A stretch of 29,807 nt of DNA. Source: W1P20-047 sp045118335. Its GTDB lineage: Bacteria; Actinomycetota; Coriobacteriia; Coriobacteriales; Eggerthellaceae. The stretch lies in assembly GCA_045118335.1 (NCBI GenBank), contig JBGUXY010000064.1:1-29807 (forward strand). The letters are read 5' to 3'. Made by a program: the position numbers and the translations under genes. The notes under the pieces were generated by a model. The model was given only the letters and a program-made list of their open reading frames with translations, did no database searches and was not told the origin of the DNA. Positions 1 through 8,731 of this stretch are shown one piece after another; positions within the stretch are counted from its first letter, which is position 1; the number at the start of each line of letters is the position of its first letter.

Positions 1-513
1 GAACTGGGATTATAGAATTCTCGATGTATTCATTTTGCATTTACTTTAAGGAAAATCGTCAGCAAATCGAAATTATTGTCACATCAATTGGGAAAAACAG
101 CGATATCGTCAGTAATTCGGATTAATTGCCACCAATCGTTTGACTGTTTCCAATAGCCCCAATTAAAAGAGTCTTGGATGCCAACGTCATAGAAAGTGGC
201 GGCTTACCTGGCGATACTCCAGTTAAATCTGATGGGGAAAGCAAAAGAAATACTCTGGAAAACAGGTGATTCGTCTATTATCTCGGTGATTTCGCGACTA
301 TGACGTACCATGGACGAACGTGGAATGCAAACCTTCAGAAGGCACCGTGGCATTCAGGACACTTTCACCATCGATAGCTCTGCAGTAGTGCACGCGCAAA
401 GCGGCCAGCTCATCGTGTTTCTTGTAGGCTTTCGGAACGAACGGACTCATCGAGGCTATCGGGCAGCAACTGCAGGCAGCAAACTGCAGGTCCGTACATG
501 ATAGAATGAGAAC
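1..513. other. No supported gene; AT-richer flank
   Basis: This stretch is visibly richer in A and T than the genes that follow. The short open frames on both strands lack a convincing start context and resemble nothing I recognise. It may hold the promoter of the transporter remnant that starts at 514, but I cannot pick out a convincing -35/-10 pair. It could also contain decayed coding sequence. Confidence 0.4.
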
Positions 514-2104
514 ATGAGAGCAGGGCGAGACAATGCGATTATCAGTCGAAGCAAGCTGCTTTGTTTCACGGCGGCTCTTGTCGTGCTGCTCGTGCTCTGC
601 GGTTGTGGGGGAAGCGCAGAAACCAATAGCGATGCCAGTGGCGACGCCGAGGGCGTTTACACGAGCTTTTCCTAGATAGAAGACAAGAGAATCGGCGTGA
701 CAACGGGAAGCGTACAGTCGATACAGGCCGAAGAACGTTTTCCGGATGCGACTTTTTTCTATTTCTCCACTAGTGCCGATATGCTGAACGCCCTGAAGTC
801 GGGGAAGGTCGACGCATTCGCGGATGCAGACACCCTTGTGAAATGCATGATGATGGAGGATTCCAGCCTGACCTACATCGACGAGCCCCTTGCGGATGGG
901 ATGATAGTCGCTGGCATCTTCCCGAAAACGGACGAAGGACGCAGCCTTTGTGACGAATACAATGCGTTCATCGAGGAACTCAAGGGCGAGCGGCGAATAC
1001 GATGAGATCGTCGATGCCTGGATAGAAGGGGACGAGTCGAAACAGGTCGTTCCGGACTTCGAAGGGCTTCCAGCCACGAACGGGAAGCTGGATTTGGCGG
1101 CGGACCTCACTATGGTGCCATTCGCGTTTGTCAAGGGCAACGGCCCGGTGGGCATGGACATGGACATAGCGTATCGTTTCGCTCTGGAGCGGGGGTACGC
1201 GATCGAGCTTCACAACATCGATTTCGGAGGCATCATTCCCGCGATTGTTTCGGGGAAGTGCGATTTTGCTGCGGGCGGTTTCGTGTATACGGAAGAGCGC
1301 GCCGAAAGTGTGCTGTTTTCCGAGCCCACGTACAATGGAGGTTCCGTCGTTGCCGTGCTCAAGAAGGACGCCGCAGGTGGGGGAGGGTTCCTGGCATCTT
1401 TCGCAGAGAGCTTCGAGAAGACGTTTTTGCGTGAAAGCCGCTGGAAGCTGTTCATCGAGGGCATCGGGAACACGATGCTCATCACGCTTCTGTCCATCAT
1501 ATTCGGAACGGTTATCGGCTTCGCTGCGTTTCTCTTATGCAGGCAGGGGAATACCGTTGCCAACAAGCTGACGGGGGCGCTCATCTGGCTGATCAACAGG
1601 ATGCCGGTGGTCGTGCTCCTCATGGTGTTGTTCTACATCGTCTTCGGCAACACGAACTTCAACGGGGTCATCATCTCGATTGTCGCTTTCAGCCTGATTT
1701 TCGGCGCTGCGATGTTCAGCATGCTGCGCTCTGGGGTGAACGCCGTGGACAAGGGGCAGACCGAAGCTGCCTACGCCCTTGGCTACACCGATCGCATGGC
1801 CTTCTTCCGGATGATTCTGCCGCAGGCGGCGATTCACTTCATGCCGGAGTATCGGGGCCAGGTCATCTCGCTTCTGAAAGCGACCGCGGTCGTTGGCTAC
1901 ATTGCCGTTCAGGACCTGACGAAAATGGGCGATATCGTGCGAAGCCGCACGTACGAGGCGTTCTTCCCGCTGATTGCGGTGACGATCATATATTTCATCC
2001 TTGCGGCTATCCTGATTCGGGTCATAGCCCGACTCACCAGGTATATCGACCCGAAGAGCCGCAGCCCGCAGAAGATACTGGAGGGGGTGGAGACCCATGA
2101 TTGA
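514..2104 (+). pseudogene. Amino-acid ABC transporter, binding-protein/permease fusion, disrupted
   Basis: Read across its lesions, this encodes a lipoprotein signal (hydrophobic stretch then LCGC lipobox), a first periplasmic-binding-protein half (KRIGVTTGS to AFIEELK), a second solute-binding domain (VPDFEGLPATNGKLDLAA to VVAVLKKDA), and a BPD_transp_1 permease domain with several membrane helices and the ABC-contact EAA loop (EAAYALGYTDR). Such SBP-permease fusions belong to the polar amino-acid uptake family. Two lesions are visible. A TAG at 673-675 lies in frame between TSFS and IEDKRIG. One extra G in the run at 984-986 shifts the frame from ELKG to ASGEYDEIVD. The part from about 986 to 2104 is open and could still yield a permease from an internal start. 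The stop overlaps the ATPase start by 8 nt, so this was a transporter operon. A sequencing error could explain one lesion, less easily both. Confidence 0.8.
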
Positions 2105-3170
2105 GATCAGGCATTTAAGGAAATCGTTTGCTGACGCCACGCCGCTGAAAGATGTCAACGCGGACATCAACGACGGGGACGTCATTGCGGTCATCGGCCC
2201 CTCTGGCACCGGCAAATCGACGCTGCTGCGCTGCATCAACCTTTTGGAGAAGCCGACTTCGGGAAGCATTCGCGTAAATGGCGAGGAGATCGTAGACGGT
2301 GGATATGACGTCAGCCTTTTGCGGCAGAAGATCGGGATGGTCTTCCAGTCGTTCAACCTGTTCGGTCATCTGACGGCAATCGAGAACATCATGAGGCCGC
2401 AGATGGACCTCCTGGACAGGCAGAAGCAGGAAGCGTACGACCGCAGCATCGAGCTGCTGAAGCAGGTGGGGCTCCTCAGCTTAGCCCTCAAGTACCCAGA
2501 CGAGATGTCGGGAGGGCAGAAGCAGCGCGTGGCGATTGCCAGGGCCCTGGCGATGGACCCCGATGTCATCCTTTTCGACGAGCCGACAAGCGCCCTTGAC
2601 CCGGCCATGGTCGCGGAGGTGGAGATGGCCATCAGAAGCCTGGCGAAAGCGGGAAGGACGATGATGATCGTCACGCACGAGATGCGCTTCGCTCGCTCAA
2701 TCTCCAACCGCGTTTTCTACATGGACCAGGGGGAGATCTACGAAGAAGGACCTACGGAGAAGGTTTTCGACCACCCCGAAAGGGAGCTGACGCGCAGGTT
2801 CATTAGAAACCTGAAGGTGCTCGAGATAGCGATTGACGATTTCAACTTCGACTTCCCCAGCGTCAGTAGCCGCATCATAGAGTACTGCAGCAAAAATCGG
2901 ATCGCGGGGAAGATGGCGATGCGTATACAGTTGGTGTTCGAGGAGCTGGTGTACCAGATTCTTCTGCCCGAGATGTCGAAAGCGGACCTGTTGTTCACCG
3001 TGGAGTACTCCGAAACAGAGCGGACGGATATCCACATTCGATACGGAGGCACGCCCGTCGATCCGGAGCAAACGGAAAACGAATTGGCGCTTACCTTGCT
3101 TAAGGGCTTCGCCTTAGAAATGCAAAGCCAAACGACGGGCGATGAAAACTCGATCCACATTCGGCTATAG
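2097..3170 (+). CDS. Amino-acid ABC transporter ATPase with extra C-terminal GHKL-like domain
   Basis: Residues 1-240 form a GlnQ/HisP-type ATPase that would power the adjacent permease at the inner face of the membrane. It has Walker A GPSGTGKST (34-42), Q-loop FQSF (83-86), signature MSGGQKQRVA (137-146), Walker B VILFDEP (157-163) with D-loop SALDP, and switch histidine H194. The usual family length is about 240-260 residues. This protein has 357. The extra 115 residues contain FEELVYQ, a glycine-containing strand-turn (RYGGTPVDP), then LALTLLKGFALEM and a terminal ENSIHIRL. That order resembles RsbW/anti-sigma GHKL ATPase domains, though the match is by eye. The start overlaps the broken permease frame and follows a GGAGGGGG ribosome site. 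With the permease gene damaged, the ATPase may now be orphaned. Confidence 0.88.
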   Translation: MIEIRHLRKSFADATPLKDVNADINDGDVIAVIGPSGTGKSTLLRCINLLEKPTSGSIRVNGEEIVDGGYDVSLLRQKIGMVFQSFNLFGHLTAIENIMRPQMDLLDRQKQEAYDRSIELLKQVGLLSLALKYPDEMSGGQKQRVAIARALAMDPDVILFDEPTSALDPAMVAEVEMAIRSLAKAGRTMMIVTHEMRFARSISNRVFYMDQGEIYEEGPTEKVFDHPERELTRRFIRNLKVLEIAIDDFNFDFPSVSSRIIEYCSKNRIAGKMAMRIQLVFEELVYQILLPEMSKADLLFTVEYSETERTDIHIRYGGTPVDPEQTENELALTLLKGFALEMQSQTTGDENSIHIRL

Positions 3171-3272
3171 CGCGGCGCCTCGTCCTGCGACAAGTCCCAA
3201 AGCTGCTTCGGGCAAGATGGGCCACAAGCGCAAGGAGTAGAGCCTGCCCCGATCCCCGGCATTCATACTTTG

Positions 3273-3317
3273 AGATTGCTGGCTGTCTTTCGCATTTCCC
3301 GCTGATCAGCAATCTTT
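3273..3317 (+). terminator. Possible terminator hairpin
   Basis: AGATTGCTG (3273-3281) and CAGCAATCT (3307-3315) are perfect inverted arms with a 25-nt loop, followed by TT. It lies between the transporter operon and the convergent GG-leader gene. The long loop and short T run make this a weak call. Confidence 0.35.
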
Positions 3318-3325
3318 GACTCAGC

Positions 3326-3556
3326 TTAAACACTCAGCTCAGACTCGGGGACATCATAGTAATCAGTTATCGGGTCGAACACTGTTTGGATGTTGTACAC
3401 CCACGCATCTCCTGCGGTATGGGCACTCTTCACTTCACATGTTTGGTCTTGGTAAAAGACAGTTTGCCCAACTGGGTATTTCGGGTAGCGGGGGAATTGC
3501 CCATCCTGCCCTCCAGACACTTCTTCAAGAGCAGCTTCGTTTAGCTTTTCTGCCAT
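3326..3556 (-). CDS. Double-glycine-leader mini-protein with SH3-like core
   Basis: This is a 76-residue protein. I chose the ATG at 3556 because an AAGGAAGG site lies 8 nt upstream; longer frames lack one. Residues 1-16 (MAEKLNEAALEEVSGG) have the form of a bacteriocin-type double-glycine leader. That class is normally cut after GG by a peptidase-containing ABC transporter during export. The remaining 60 residues are not a typical bacteriocin: YPVGQTVFYQ, WVYNIQTV and a final VPESEL suggest a small beta-barrel of SH3/KOW type. One cysteine (C40) is present. The same leader type recurs at 6348-6545 and in the remnant at 6714-6782. No transporter for it lies in the window. Function is unknown. 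Leader call good, core fold tentative. Confidence 0.7.
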   Translation of the reverse strand: MAEKLNEAALEEVSGGQDGQFPRYPKYPVGQTVFYQDQTCEVKSAHTAGDAWVYNIQTVFDPITDYYDVPESELSV

Positions 3557-3828
3557 GATCATGTCCTTCCTTTGCGAGCGCCAATGCTTACACACCATCA
3601 TACGAAAGAACGGCCGGACTGTTTCGCGGCGCTGAAAAAACGATGCCACAGAGCTGGGTAGAATTGAAGGGCTTTCCGATAAGGCTTGTGAGCAGAGCTT
3701 CAGCTGAAAGATACAAGATGTCTCCGTCGGCTATCGGAGGTCCTACAATCTATGCCAGAGGATGCGGCGAGATCACCTCGTTTTCCATGGTGGCATCGAC
3801 GCTGGATGCCATTGGGAAGGATTTCGGG

Positions 3829-3853
3829 TGACAGCAGAACCGTCCCTCTGTCA
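3829..3853. repeat. GGGAC-core REP-like repeat, TGACAG arms
   Basis: TGACAG (3829-3834) and CTGTCA (3848-3853) flank a core that reads GGGACGGTTC on the minus strand. It is the same core as in the repeats at 6053, 6661 and 20526, but with different pairing arms. Confidence 0.6.
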
Positions 3854-3878
3854 TCAGGCAACTTAGGACAATTCGAAT

Positions 3879-3921
3879 TTTCCTCATGGCCATCTGCTAG
3901 GAGAGAATGGCCATGAGGAAA
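3879..3921. repeat. Perfect 15-bp inverted repeat
   Basis: TTTCCTCATGGCCAT (3879-3893) and its exact complement (3907-3921) enclose a 13-nt loop. There is no T run, so it is not a standard terminator. The interval 3557-4069 holds this and the repeat at 3829 but no gene I can support. Confidence 0.7.
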
Positions 3922-4069
3922 CAAGCCTGCCTTCTTGCGCCCTGCGGGACAAGCTCGAAAGGGTGGAAAAGGGCAATGTTTCACCGCACATCTAGGGTGA
4001 CGCGAAGGCGGGGTGGGCAGAGCCTATGAGAGCTAGCGGTAAGATGTTCCGCGCGAGCTTGCCGACTGG

Positions 4070-5704
4070 CTACTGTTTGCGGGTCTTTCTGGCAGACTTG
4101 GCGGCAAAGATGCCAGCAAGTGTTGCGACAAGTACAAGTGCGATCACCGGCGCAGACATCGGATCAGAGGTTGCGGGCAGCCCATCGTTCGCCTGAACAG
4201 AGGTTGTCGCGTTGGCAACATTGGTAGACGTGGTCACGATTCCGGTCGGTTTCGCCTTGGCAGGCGTAGCCGTTGCAGTTTCGTCGTTGTCTTCGGGGGT
4301 GTTGTTGTCCTTGTTGTCGTTGTCTTCGGGGGTGTTGTTGTCCTTCTTGGGTTCCTGTTTCCAATCTGCCCTGAGCAGGATGCCGCCCCCGTCGGGCACG
4401 ACGAGCGTATAGCTGCCGTCGGCATTCCTCGTGAGGGCAGTGCCGCCATCCAGCCCGAAGACCTGCTTCAGGGTGTAGCCCGCACGGTCGGCTACAAGGG
4501 TGAGCACAGTGCCGCTCTTGGCGGTCTGATAATCAGATCCACCAACCTTGACGCTTCCAAGGTTCCTATCGGCAGAGAGCGTGAAGAACTCTTCCTGGCC
4601 ATCGCCGTATTTGATGATGTAGTCGATCATCCCCAGGAGGGCTTTGGTTTCGTCTTCTTTGATCGTGTTGTCATTGCCAGGGACGTATGCGACAGGCTTG
4701 CTGTTGTCGTTAGCCTTTATCTGCCATACGGCAATACTTGACCATGGACCGTTAGGTGTGAATGGCGAATTACTCGTTTCATTGTATTCTGTGACAAAAG
4801 TATCTGATGTGACGATGCCGCTCTCGCCGCTCACGGTGCCCCCCACCACGAGCTTCAAGTAGCGTCCGGATATGTTAACGCCGGCGCGCACGGCGCCATC
4901 TTGAATGACGCCATCGGGGCTTCCCACTGCGGTCACATCGCCTGCAACGGTGATGTATGCATAGTCTTGACTTGAACCCGTGCGTTTAATGCCGGCGACT
5001 GCCCCTCTGCCTGTGGCAGTCACGGATTCGTTGACGGTGATGTGTGTTACGTTTCCTCCGCCAGCATTTTCATCTGCATTTACCCAGATTCCCGCAGATT
5101 TGCCATTGCCGCTCGTGGCATTCACCGATCCGCCAACCGTGATGTCCGCGCTTGCCCCATTTTTGGGAGAGGCTTTGATCCCGTACGTGTCGCTTCCCCC
5201 CGTCGCCGTGACGTTTCCGCTCACATCCACCTTTGCTGTTGAGTTATTACCGCTTGCTGAAGCGCTAACCCCGCATGCTTCATTATCGTCAGTATCAGTT
5301 ACGTTGCCTTTTACGGTAACCTCAGTCTCGCCGCTCGTGGCAGCCACTCCCAGGGCAGCATCGAACTCAGAGGTATTGATTGAGTTGATATCGCCGTCGA
5401 ACGCTGCATTTTCGTCTTCGAATTCGTAGCATTGGCCGTCATCAGGAGTCCAGTCAGTGCTTTGTCCCTTGCTGGCGTTGCCCCTCATCCCGGTGTCGCC
5501 TGCCCCGTCGGCGCCATCCGCCCCTTCGGTGTCGCCCGCTTCGGGGGTTTCGCCTGCCCCTTCGGTGTCGCCCGCTTCGGGGGTGTTGTCATCCTCGGCG
5601 AATGCCATTGACGATACGCTGCCTAATGCAAAAACGATGCTCAGCATCACAACCACAGGAATGAAAGCTCCTATTGCATATTTCCTCGCCGCGATCTTCC
5701 TCAT
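4070..5704 (-). CDS. Surface protein with beta-helix-like repeats and wall-anchor signal
   Basis: This 544-residue protein should be exported and fixed to the cell surface. Residues 1-36 are a signal peptide (basic start, long hydrophobic core, AFA end). An acidic Thr/Glu/Gly low-complexity segment follows. The centre (about 110-330) has repeated strands of the form V.V.G.VTATG, spaced about 30 residues and typical of right-handed beta-helix adhesins. After it come a small globular part (about 350-450), an acidic Asn/Pro/Glu spacer, and a C-terminal anchor: LPATS (509-513), a membrane helix and a basic tail. The usual LPxTG glycine is serine here, so sorting may be weak or use another sortase. 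An AGAAGGG site precedes the ATG. It stands alone, with no sortase nearby. The ligand is unknown. Confidence 0.8.
   Translation of the reverse strand: MRKIAARKYAIGAFIPVVVMLSIVFALGSVSSMAFAEDDNTPEAGDTEGAGETPEAGDTEGADGADGAGDTGMRGNASKGQSTDWTPDDGQCYEFEDENAAFDGDINSINTSEFDAALGVAATSGETEVTVKGNVTDTDDNEACGVSASASGNNSTAKVDVSGNVTATGGSDTYGIKASPKNGASADITVGGSVNATSGNGKSAGIWVNADENAGGGNVTHITVNESVTATGRGAVAGIKRTGSSQDYAYITVAGDVTAVGSPDGVIQDGAVRAGVNISGRYLKLVVGGTVSGESGIVTSDTFVTEYNETSNSPFTPNGPWSSIAVWQIKANDNSKPVAYVPGNDNTIKEDETKALLGMIDYIIKYGDGQEEFFTLSADRNLGSVKVGGSDYQTAKSGTVLTLVADRAGYTLKQVFGLDGGTALTRNADGSYTLVVPDGGGILLRADWKQEPKKDNNTPEDNDNKDNNTPEDNDETATATPAKAKPTGIVTTSTNVANATTSVQANDGLPATSDPMSAPVIALVLVATLAGIFAAKSARKTRKQ
4284..4345. 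repeat. Tandem 33-bp in-gene repeat
   Basis: Two near-identical copies start at 4284 and 4317. They encode the acidic unit DNNTPEDNDNK in the wall-spanning spacer of the surface protein. Confidence 0.85.
5521..5584. repeat. Tandem 36-bp in-gene repeat
   Basis: Two copies of a 28-bp block begin at 5521 and 5557. They encode the TPEAGDTEGA-type repeat just after the signal peptide of the surface protein. Copy-number variation by slippage is likely. Confidence 0.8.
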
Positions 5705-6347
5705 TTCGCTTACCCTTCTCGATGCCCGTTCGGCCGTGAAACACCAAAATAGCCTTTTCGTTTATCAAGCAGATAGCGCAGGTTTATGAAAGTGCCCTAG
5801 CGGTTGGTGTAGCGGTCGCTTCAGTGGACGGTGTTTTTGCCCGAGCAAATCACCAGAGGCAATGCCAAAGACACACGATCAACCACAATCAGCCAGTTGG
5901 GAAATGTGTTCAACGCAAAGGCTGCACGACAAAAATGATTAATCTAAAGGAATACAAGAACACACACAATTAGTAAAGACAGACCCTTTGAACGGTCGAA
6001 ACGTAGGAGACGACGTGAATTTCGAAGGCCAGATGACGGGCCGTCGATGATGAAATGAACCCGTCCCTATTTATCGCTGCCTACTTATCGTTGGGGAGTG
6101 CATTGTGGGCAGAGACGGTAGCGGACCAATGTGTCCCTGTTGCGAAGCGGCAATGTGGCCCGCTCGAATAGTGTGCAAAACAACGTTTGGTAAGTAAAAC
6201 ACCAGGTCGAGGTTTTCAAGCGCGTAATGATGCGCACTATTCCAAGGGCGTTGAGTTTCGGGTTGGCAAAACCGTGCCGTGAAGCTGGTTCGTGTTTGTT
6301 TTCCTGTCGTCTCTAAACTTACGATCTAGGAAATGAAGCGCATCGCG
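5705..6347. other. Long intergenic stretch
   Basis: About 640 nt without a gene I can support. It contains the promoter side of the surface-protein gene and one REP-like repeat at 6053-6072. A short frame near 6104-6190 contains CPCCEA but has no ribosome site, so I do not call it. Confidence 0.5.
6053..6072. repeat. GGGAC-core REP-like repeat, AAAT/ATTT arms
   Basis: AAATGAACCCGTCCCTATTT has self-complementary AAAT/ATTT ends around the core that reads GGGACGGGTTC on the minus strand. It is preceded by GATGATG. An identical unit occurs at 6661-6680. Confidence 0.75.
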
Positions 6348-6545
6348 CTAGTGGTTGAAGTCCCATTCGTAGCCACAGTCATAGCAGTGCCACCAGGCCT
6401 TGTCGGGGAAGTCTATGAGCATGACGTTCGTGCTTCCGCATTGGGGACATGCGGGAGTGCTGGTGAAGCCAGATGTCTTTTCATCTGCGCCGCCTGCGAC
6501 ATCTTCGAGCGCTCCGTCGGCCAAGGGGGTTTTCTTCTCTGTCAT
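6348..6545 (-). CDS. Double-glycine-leader mini-protein with zinc-ribbon core
   Basis: This is a 65-residue protein. The ATG at 6545 has AAGGAAG 5 nt upstream. Residues 1-19 end in ALEDVAGG and match the leader of the protein at 3326-3556, so cleavage after G19 and export are expected for this class. The core has CPQCG (C33, C36) and CYDCG (C54, C57), a zinc-ribbon or rubredoxin-like pair of knuckles 17 residues apart with WWHCYDCGYEW around the second. A metal-binding knuckle behind an export leader is unusual. Alternatively the leader-like part could be a docking segment for a modifying enzyme. No such enzyme or transporter is adjacent. Function unknown. Confidence 0.72.
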   Translation of the reverse strand: MTEKKTPLADGALEDVAGGADEKTSGFTSTPACPQCGSTNVMLIDFPDKAWWHCYDCGYEWDFNH

Positions 6546-6660
6546 GGTTCTTCCTTTCGTCGTGGGCTTCGACCCTTGCATATCCTTATACGACGCAACG
6601 GCTGAACCGTTTCAAGAAGTGGGTTTGGGCTGCGATTTATCAAGAAAGATGGCGATGATG

Positions 6661-6713
6661 AAATGAACCCGTCCCTATTTCTCGTCCCTATTTCTCGTCC
6701 GTCCCTATTTCTC
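6661..6713. repeat. Expanded GGGAC-core repeat
   Basis: The 20-bp unit found at 6053 is repeated at 6661-6680. Its right part then stutters, with GTCCCTATTTCTC recurring at about 6684 and 6701. It abuts the end of the truncated leader gene at 6714-6782. Confidence 0.75.
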
Positions 6714-6782
6714 CTATTTCTCGTCTCCGCCTGCGATGGTAAAGAGCGCCTCGTTGGGCAAAGGCGTTTTCTCTTCTAGCAT
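6714..6782 (-). pseudogene. Truncated double-glycine-leader gene
   Basis: Only 22 residues remain. They begin MLEEKTPLPNEALFTIAGG and resemble the leader at 6348-6545 (shared KTPL, AL and AGG positions). The frame then stops at once inside the REP-like repeat at 6661-6713, so the core has been lost. The bases GAACC before the ATG match the intact gene, but the purine-rich ribosome site upstream is replaced by the start of the MATE fragment. It is therefore damaged at both ends. It could instead be a very short functional peptide, but the missing ribosome site argues against that. Confidence 0.6.
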
Positions 6783-6787
6783 GGTTC

Positions 6788-7069
6788 ATGCTTTGTTTAG
6801 CATTCGGGCTTTCCTCAAGCCTTGCCTTGTTGCCCCTCGTGCCGCTTATGAACGTCGATAACGACAAGAAAAGGATTACGCTTGCCATCAACACCATGCT
6901 AGCCGTCAACCTTGTGGGCGACTTGCTGGTAGCACTTCTTATGAACGGGAACATGTTTGCCCTCGTACTGGTCGCATCCATGGGCTACCTGTGCTCTTTC
7001 GGGGTCCTGTTGTTCCACTTCGCAAAAAGCAATCTATTCGAAATGAACCAGCTCATCATACAAATCTGA
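6788..7069 (+). pseudogene. Membrane-protein fragment, probably MATE efflux family
   Basis: The 93 residues are hydrophobic, with two or three membrane segments. The pattern PLMNVDNDKKR, then LAVNLVGDLLVALLMNGNMFALVLVASMGYLCS, then LLFHF, resembles the middle of MATE-type Na+/drug antiporters, which are about 450 residues long. Both ends are missing and no ribosome site precedes the ATG. Its left edge joins directly to the truncated leader gene. I infer a deletion remnant. A free-standing small membrane protein is less likely. Confidence 0.45.
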
Positions 7070-7218
7070 ACCGAAGCCTAACCCATGTTGCCACCAAGAT
7101 GGCCCATGCTTCATAGAGCGAGGTCCGGGTTGCTTAACATATTGCCTAGGGGAAAGCATGTTCGCCTTAGCTTTCGTCAACGGTGCCCCTGATAGCTTGT
7201 GCGCGCAAGCGGTGGCAC

Positions 7219-7243
7219 GGGGGCAGATGGATGCCCCCGTTTT
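7219..7243 (+). terminator. Rho-independent terminator
   Basis: GGGGGCA (7219-7225) pairs with TGCCCCC (7232-7238) around a 6-nt loop and is followed by GTTTT. It would stop transcription from the MATE-fragment side before the convergent hydrolase gene. Confidence 0.7.
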
Positions 7244-7310
7244 GGTCGCGTGCCCTATGCGAGTGGCGCGAGCAGGCAGCGCGCAATCTGGCATTCCGCT
7301 TATCCGGTGC

Positions 7311-8411
7311 CTAATCCGAAGAGGCAGCTGCCTGATCAACGGCGGCGATGAAGACATCTGGATGCTCGTAGTGGATGTCATGGCCTGATTTGAGCTCTGT
7401 GGTCTGGCAGTTTGCGATGGTTCGTTGGATGCGGGCTGCGTCCTCGTCGGTCGTAGCGGCATAGAGCACCCCGTCTTCGCCGTAGTTCGTCGAGGCCTTC
7501 AGGTACACGACGGGACATTCGATCTGCTGGAGCATGGCTTCCTGGTCGATACCGGCCATCCAGCTGCCATCGTAGAACGTATCGCCGAAACGCGGGTCCC
7601 AATCGTCCATGAAGTACATGCCGCGTGTCCAGTTGCGCGGCACGAAGGCGTTCGTCACATGCTCCCCGGGATGCTTTTCGCAAAACGTTGCCGTCTGCTC
7701 TGCAAGCATTGTTTGCAATCCGCCGAACAAACTGAACAGGTAACTGTGCGACGCGTACCATGCGGGATAGGCCGTGACCTCGCTCTGCTGCAGGAACGAA
7801 TGCGAGACGATGTAGCCGTCGTACCAGGCGAAAGTGCCAGCGCCCTCTTGCGCTTCCTCGGGCGTCACACGAAACAGCGGCGGGTCCTCCAGCACGCAAG
7901 CCGTTACATGTTCGGGATCGTTTGCCGCCACGTAGGCTGCGAGAATGCCACCCGACGAGTGGCCGGATACGATGTAGCCGTCGCCGATGACCTGGCTTGC
8001 AAACGCGATCAGCGCATCGCCATTCGTCGAGCACGAGTACAGCGACGGGTCATGTTCCGACTCGCCATGCCCGAAGCAGTCGATGGCGAACACGTGGTAG
8101 CGCTTCGACAGCTCGGGCAACACGCTCGCGTAGTCTTCCCATTCCATGCCCTGGCCGTGGATGAGCATGAGCGCCGGTCCGTTGTCAGGGCCTTCTCCGT
8201 AGTTAATGGTCGCTCCGTTCACCGTCGCTTGTTTCTCCACGAAACCGGCCTTGAGTGCCTTGGAGATCAAACGCTTCTCGCCATGTAGGTTGTTGTCGCA
8301 GTAAACGGCGCCTGCAACAACACCTGCAACTACCAACGCACCAACCACGATGCCCACCACTTTTAGAATCTTCTTGCCCACCGTGTCCTCCTGGGAAATC
8401 GAAACCGACAT
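7311..8411 (-). CDS. Membrane-anchored alpha/beta hydrolase
   Basis: This 366-residue protein has an N-terminal membrane helix (about 14-35) that would place the catalytic domain outside the cytoplasm. Alpha/beta-hydrolase features follow in order: the oxyanion-side LIHGQG, the DCFGHGES turn, the nucleophile elbow GHSSGG (serine), and a late histidine in SGHDIHYEHP. An acidic residue in the NYGEDG region is the likely third member of the triad. I chose the ATG at 8411, with AAGGG 9 nt upstream; a longer TTG-started frame to 8432 is less likely. It belongs to the broad esterase/lipase/haloperoxidase-like fold. The substrate cannot be told from the sequence. It appears to be a single-gene unit. 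Confidence 0.85.
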   Translation of the reverse strand: MSVSISQEDTVGKKILKVVGIVVGALVVAGVVAGAVYCDNNLHGEKRLISKALKAGFVEKQATVNGATINYGEGPDNGPALMLIHGQGMEWEDYASVLPELSKRYHVFAIDCFGHGESEHDPSLYSCSTNGDALIAFASQVIGDGYIVSGHSSGGILAAYVAANDPEHVTACVLEDPPLFRVTPEEAQEGAGTFAWYDGYIVSHSFLQQSEVTAYPAWYASHSYLFSLFGGLQTMLAEQTATFCEKHPGEHVTNAFVPRNWTRGMYFMDDWDPRFGDTFYDGSWMAGIDQEAMLQQIECPVVYLKASTNYGEDGVLYAATTDEDAARIQRTIANCQTTELKSGHDIHYEHPDVFIAAVDQAAASSD

Positions 8412-8655
8412 CAAGGATTGCCCTTCAAGCAAACTCTCTTATCGTCATGTCTGTGTTGCAGATATGACCTTGGATACCACGATGCTTATAACATATCCAA
8501 TACCTTTCAAGCCATAGAATCATTCCTTTTCAAGGTGATTCAAGATCCGAGGCGTATTTTCTCGAAAGCATTATTCTTTGCCTATTCGTATACGAACGAG
8601 TGGGTAGACCGTTTCATGGCGCAGCTATTGCTTCTTTGCTGTTTCCGCTTCGCTG

Positions 8656-8701
8656 AAATCTTGCATGTCGGCATGTTGGTATATGCCGACATGCAAGATT
8701 T
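8656..8701. repeat. Perfect 19-bp inverted repeat
   Basis: AAATCTTGCATGTCGGCAT (8656-8674) is followed by an 8-nt loop and its exact complement (8683-8701). The loop-side dinucleotides also pair weakly. No T run follows. The 8412-9073 interval has no gene I can support; it holds this and the larger foldback beside it. Confidence 0.85.
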
Positions 8702-8731
8702 GCCCAAACAACCTTGGCGTGAAATGGATTT

